64,000 nucleotides of DNA from Paenalicyclobacillus ferrooxydans. GTDB lineage: Bacteria > Bacillota > Bacilli > Alicyclobacillales > Alicyclobacillaceae. The stretch covers positions 1 to 64,000 of the forward strand of contig NZ_LJCO01000014.1 of the NCBI RefSeq assembly GCF_001399675.1. The letters are read 5' to 3'. The notes beneath the pieces were generated by a model. It saw only the letters and a program-made list of their open reading frames with translations. It made no database searches and had not been told where the DNA came from. A program made the translations under genes and the position numbers. This document shows, in pieces, positions 62,088 through 64,000 of the stretch (positions are counted from its first letter, which is position 1; every line of letters starts with the position of its first letter).

Positions 62088-63476
62088 ATGGGGGCTACCC
62101 TGGAGGAACAACTGTTACAACAGTCTTCGCTCGTTGATTTGCTGAAAATGGTCCGATCTGGTGAATTGACCACGACGGCATTACGCCAGTTCGCTGCACA
62201 GAGGTTTGAGGCCTCTGAACCACAAGTGGCAGCCTTTTTACACCACGACCTAGGGTTCTTGGAAGAGACCGACGTCACGCCACAGCCCTGGCACCCGGAG
62301 CGCCCGCTCTCCGGTGTGCCAATTGGCGTCAAAGACATGATTGACGTGGCCGGGATGCCGACCACTGGCGGATCGGACGCATATCGGTATATCCCCTCTG
62401 AAGACGCAACCGTCGTTGCAAAGCTCCGTGCGGCGGGTGCGTTCATCACCGGCAAGACGAACACGCAGGAGTTGGCGTTTGGCGTCGTCACCGAGCCCAC
62501 CCGGAACCCTTGGGGACTGAGCCATATCCCGGGTGGATCGAGCGGTGGATCCGCTGCTGCTGTCGCTGCCGGAATGACCTTTGCGGCACTTGGCACCGAC
62601 ACCGGGGGTTCTGTGCGCATCCCGGCGGCCTGCTGCAATATCGTAGGGTTCAAGCCGAGTGTGGGACGCATCTCCAAACACGGGGTCATGCCATTGAGTA
62701 CAACGTTCGATCACGTTGGCGTCCTCACCCGATCCGTTGCCGACGCAAGGCTCCTGTACAACCTGCTCCAGGGCTTTGATGCAAACGAGTTGACCACGAG
62801 TGGAGTCGCTCGCTTTCGTGAAAAGCCGCCTGGAGAGCGGAGACTGGCCATCCCTTGGTCATATTTCCGGGAGACAATTCGTCCGGAAACCATGTCTGTG
62901 TTTCAGGCTGCGGTGGATAAGCTCAGGGCACAGGGATGGGACATCTCGGAGATTGACCTTGATCCATTTTCACTCTGGAAGTCCCTGCAGTTGCACATCC
63001 GCCTGCCGGAAGCCTACGCGTTTCACCAAGATGTCCTTGAGGGTCCCGGTCGTTCGCTGTTGAAAGGCGACCTCGCGGCACGGCTAGATCCTGGAAAACA
63101 GTTTTCGGCCTTGGATTATGTGACGGCTCAGCAAACCCGTCTTCGGAAGATACAGGAATACGCCGCAAAGTTGGCCGGGTTTGATGGACTGCTGATGCCA
63201 ACACTGCTCTGCCCGATACCGGAGGCAGGTGTGGTAAACGTAGAGCTTGCGAATGGCACACTGCCCGTTTGGGAAGCCCTCACGTATCTAACGACGCCGT
63301 GGAATGTCCTCGGCTTTCCGGCCATTTCACTTCCGGGTGACTTTGATTCCACCGGCATGCCCGTTGGCATTCAACTGGTTGGCCTCTCCGGGGAAGACGA
63401 CTATCTCCTTGATTTGGCAGAGGAGATGGAACAGGCTGTTGGCGGCTGGAGAGGATTAGCGTCGCCACGGAATTGA
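62088..63476 (+). CDS. Amidase signature family protein
   Basis: This 462-residue Ser-cisSer-Lys amidase is of the GatA/AtzF type. The catalytic Lys is Lys82 (GVPIGVKDMIDVAG), the cis-Ser lies in PGGSSGGSAAAVAA (about 151-152) and nucleophile Ser175 in GTDTGGSVRIPA. GAGAGGGGG precedes the ATG. No gatB or gatC is adjacent, so it is not the tRNA amidotransferase subunit. It may hydrolyse amides taken from outside. The ADP-ribosylglycohydrolase gene converges on it. Confidence 0.9.
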   Translation: MGATLEEQLLQQSSLVDLLKMVRSGELTTTALRQFAAQRFEASEPQVAAFLHHDLGFLEETDVTPQPWHPERPLSGVPIGVKDMIDVAGMPTTGGSDAYRYIPSEDATVVAKLRAAGAFITGKTNTQELAFGVVTEPTRNPWGLSHIPGGSSGGSAAAVAAGMTFAALGTDTGGSVRIPAACCNIVGFKPSVGRISKHGVMPLSTTFDHVGVLTRSVADARLLYNLLQGFDANELTTSGVARFREKPPGERRLAIPWSYFRETIRPETMSVFQAAVDKLRAQGWDISEIDLDPFSLWKSLQLHIRLPEAYAFHQDVLEGPGRSLLKGDLAARLDPGKQFSALDYVTAQQTRLRKIQEYAAKLAGFDGLLMPTLLCPIPEAGVVNVELANGTLPVWEALTYLTTPWNVLGFPAISLPGDFDSTGMPVGIQLVGLSGEDDYLLDLAEEMEQAVGGWRGLASPRN

Positions 63477-63567
63477 ATGAGCATTCGTCGAGTGAGGCTG
63501 AGCATTTTGGGGGGCGGAGTAAGCTCTACCATCTAGGTTTGTGACCAGTCGAACTCGATGCGCCCAC

Positions 63568-64000
63568 CTACACCCGGCCGTCGAGCAATCTTGCAATCAA
63601 CGGTTCGGCCAGATCCTTACCTCTCATCATGCCGATCCAGCGACTCGGAATGGCCTCCATTCCTTCTCGAATCCCGGCCAATCCACCGGCGACAGCCGAA
63701 TTCGTATCCGTGTCGTTGCCAAGGCTGATGGCTTTCTTCACCACGGCTTCGTAGCTTTGCTCCCTCAAGGCCACACGGGCTGCGTGCAGGGTTGAGACGA
63801 CGTACCCACTGCCGTTACTCTCCGGTTCTTTATCGGGACAAATCTCCGTCTCAAGGGCATTGTGATACTCAGGCCTATCCCTGTAGTGCTCGCGAAGTAC
63901 GGTGACCGCATTCTGATAGGCCGCCTCTGTACCCTCACCTTGAAGCAGTCTCCTGGCCCACAGGCAATAGAGCGCACAGCAGACCTGATTCGTGACGTGG
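63568..64000 (-). CDS. ADP-ribosylglycohydrolase family protein, C-terminal part (cut by window edge)
   Basis: The minus-strand frame is open from the window edge to a stop at 63568 (143 residues). GSGYVVSTLHAARVAL is followed by SLGNDTDTNSAVAGGLAG, the metal-binding Asp signature of the ADP-ribosylglycohydrolase (DraG-like) family, and then IPSRWIGMM. The N-terminal half with the other Asp/Glu ligands lies outside the window. These enzymes remove ADP-ribose from proteins or small molecules. Confidence 0.8.
   Translation of the reverse strand, partial: HVTNQVCCALYCLWARRLLQGEGTEAAYQNAVTVLREHYRDRPEYHNALETEICPDKEPESNGSGYVVSTLHAARVALREQSYEAVVKKAISLGNDTDTNSAVAGGLAGIREGMEAIPSRWIGMMRGKDLAEPLIARLLDGRV

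Noticed and set aside
62066-62689. 207-codon ORF antisense to the amidase
   Set aside because: The amidase has all catalytic motifs; the antisense ORF has the Pro/Ser/Ala-rich look of a shadow.
1-64000. tRNA, rRNA, CRISPR array or prophage
   Set aside because: I saw no T-arm/anticodon pattern, no rRNA-like sequence, no regularly spaced direct repeats with unique spacers, and no phage structural genes. A tRNAscan and Infernal run would be needed to exclude small RNAs.

Overview
The window looks like chromosome of a low-to-mid GC Gram-positive, endospore-former-type bacterium (Bacillota). Alicyclobacillaceae or a close relative is my best guess, made without a database. Supporting signs are strong AGGAGG-type ribosome sites, frequent GTG/TTG starts, a lipobox foldase of PrsA type, a CtaA haem A synthase, a DctB-DctS-DctR dicarboxylate sensor set as in Bacillus, and FadR-, VanR- and RpiR-type catabolic regulators. 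There is no prophage, rRNA, tRNA or CRISPR array. The only clear mobile element is an IS4-type transposase cut by the left edge.

Layout. 0-1.6 kb: transposase fragment, a 135-bp repeat rich in hairpins, and a zinc-ribbon-like hypothetical gene. 1.8-7.5 kb: ZIP metal transporter (with a His-rich upstream mini-ORF), signal peptidase I, ctaA, flavohaemoprotein hmp and a PrsW protease. 7.6-10.9 kb: lipase-like hydrolase, LmbE-type deacetylase and a GPH sugar transporter. 11.0-19.2 kb: a catabolic locus, all on the minus strand, that matches organosulfonate (3-sulfolactate) degradation: SuyA/SuyB sulfo-lyase, two sulfolactate dehydrogenases of opposite structural families (SlcC-like and ComC-like), a ThDP enzyme, a FadR-type regulator and a sodium/solute symporter with its DUF3311 partner. 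19.6-25.9 kb: DinB protein, MFS carboxylate-type transporter, CoA-transferase, enoyl-CoA hydratase, GntR regulator, and a P-loop/Asp23-like fusion. 26-35 kb: oxidoreductase, hydrolase remnant, and a peptide/amino-acid scavenging block (class II amidotransferase, APC permease, beta-lactamase-fold hydrolase, M19 dipeptidase, N-acylamino-acid racemase family enzyme, RpiR regulator). 35.5-37.3 kb: acyl-CoA synthetase. 37.4-44.3 kb: envelope genes (secreted beta-lactamase-like protein, PrsA, class A PBP, LrgB/LrgA and a LysR regulator). 44.3-50.3 kb: PAS histidine kinase, quinone oxidoreductase and the pntAB transhydrogenase. 50.7-61.7 kb: three paralogous small glycosyltransferases flanking a livKHMGF ABC transporter and the dctBSR sensor system. 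61.9-64 kb: a promoter, a tiny membrane-peptide ORF, an amidase, and the 3' part of an ADP-ribosylglycohydrolase.

How the genes work together. In the sulfonate locus the symporter would import the acid. The two dehydrogenases, acting through sulfopyruvate, would convert the S form to the R form. SuyAB would then split R-sulfolactate into pyruvate and sulfite. A good sigma-A promoter before suyA carries a TGGT-N3-ACCA dyad just downstream, and a half-matching site lies before the symporter pair, so one GntR-type repressor may control both units. DctBSR has no dicarboxylate permease beside it; its nearest transporter is the liv operon, which suggests an unconventional target. The most unusual observations are the sulfolactate module, the glycosyltransferase duplication with an internal deletion, the possible frameshift at the start of livH, and several short tandem-repeat or mini-ORF leaders in front of metabolic genes.
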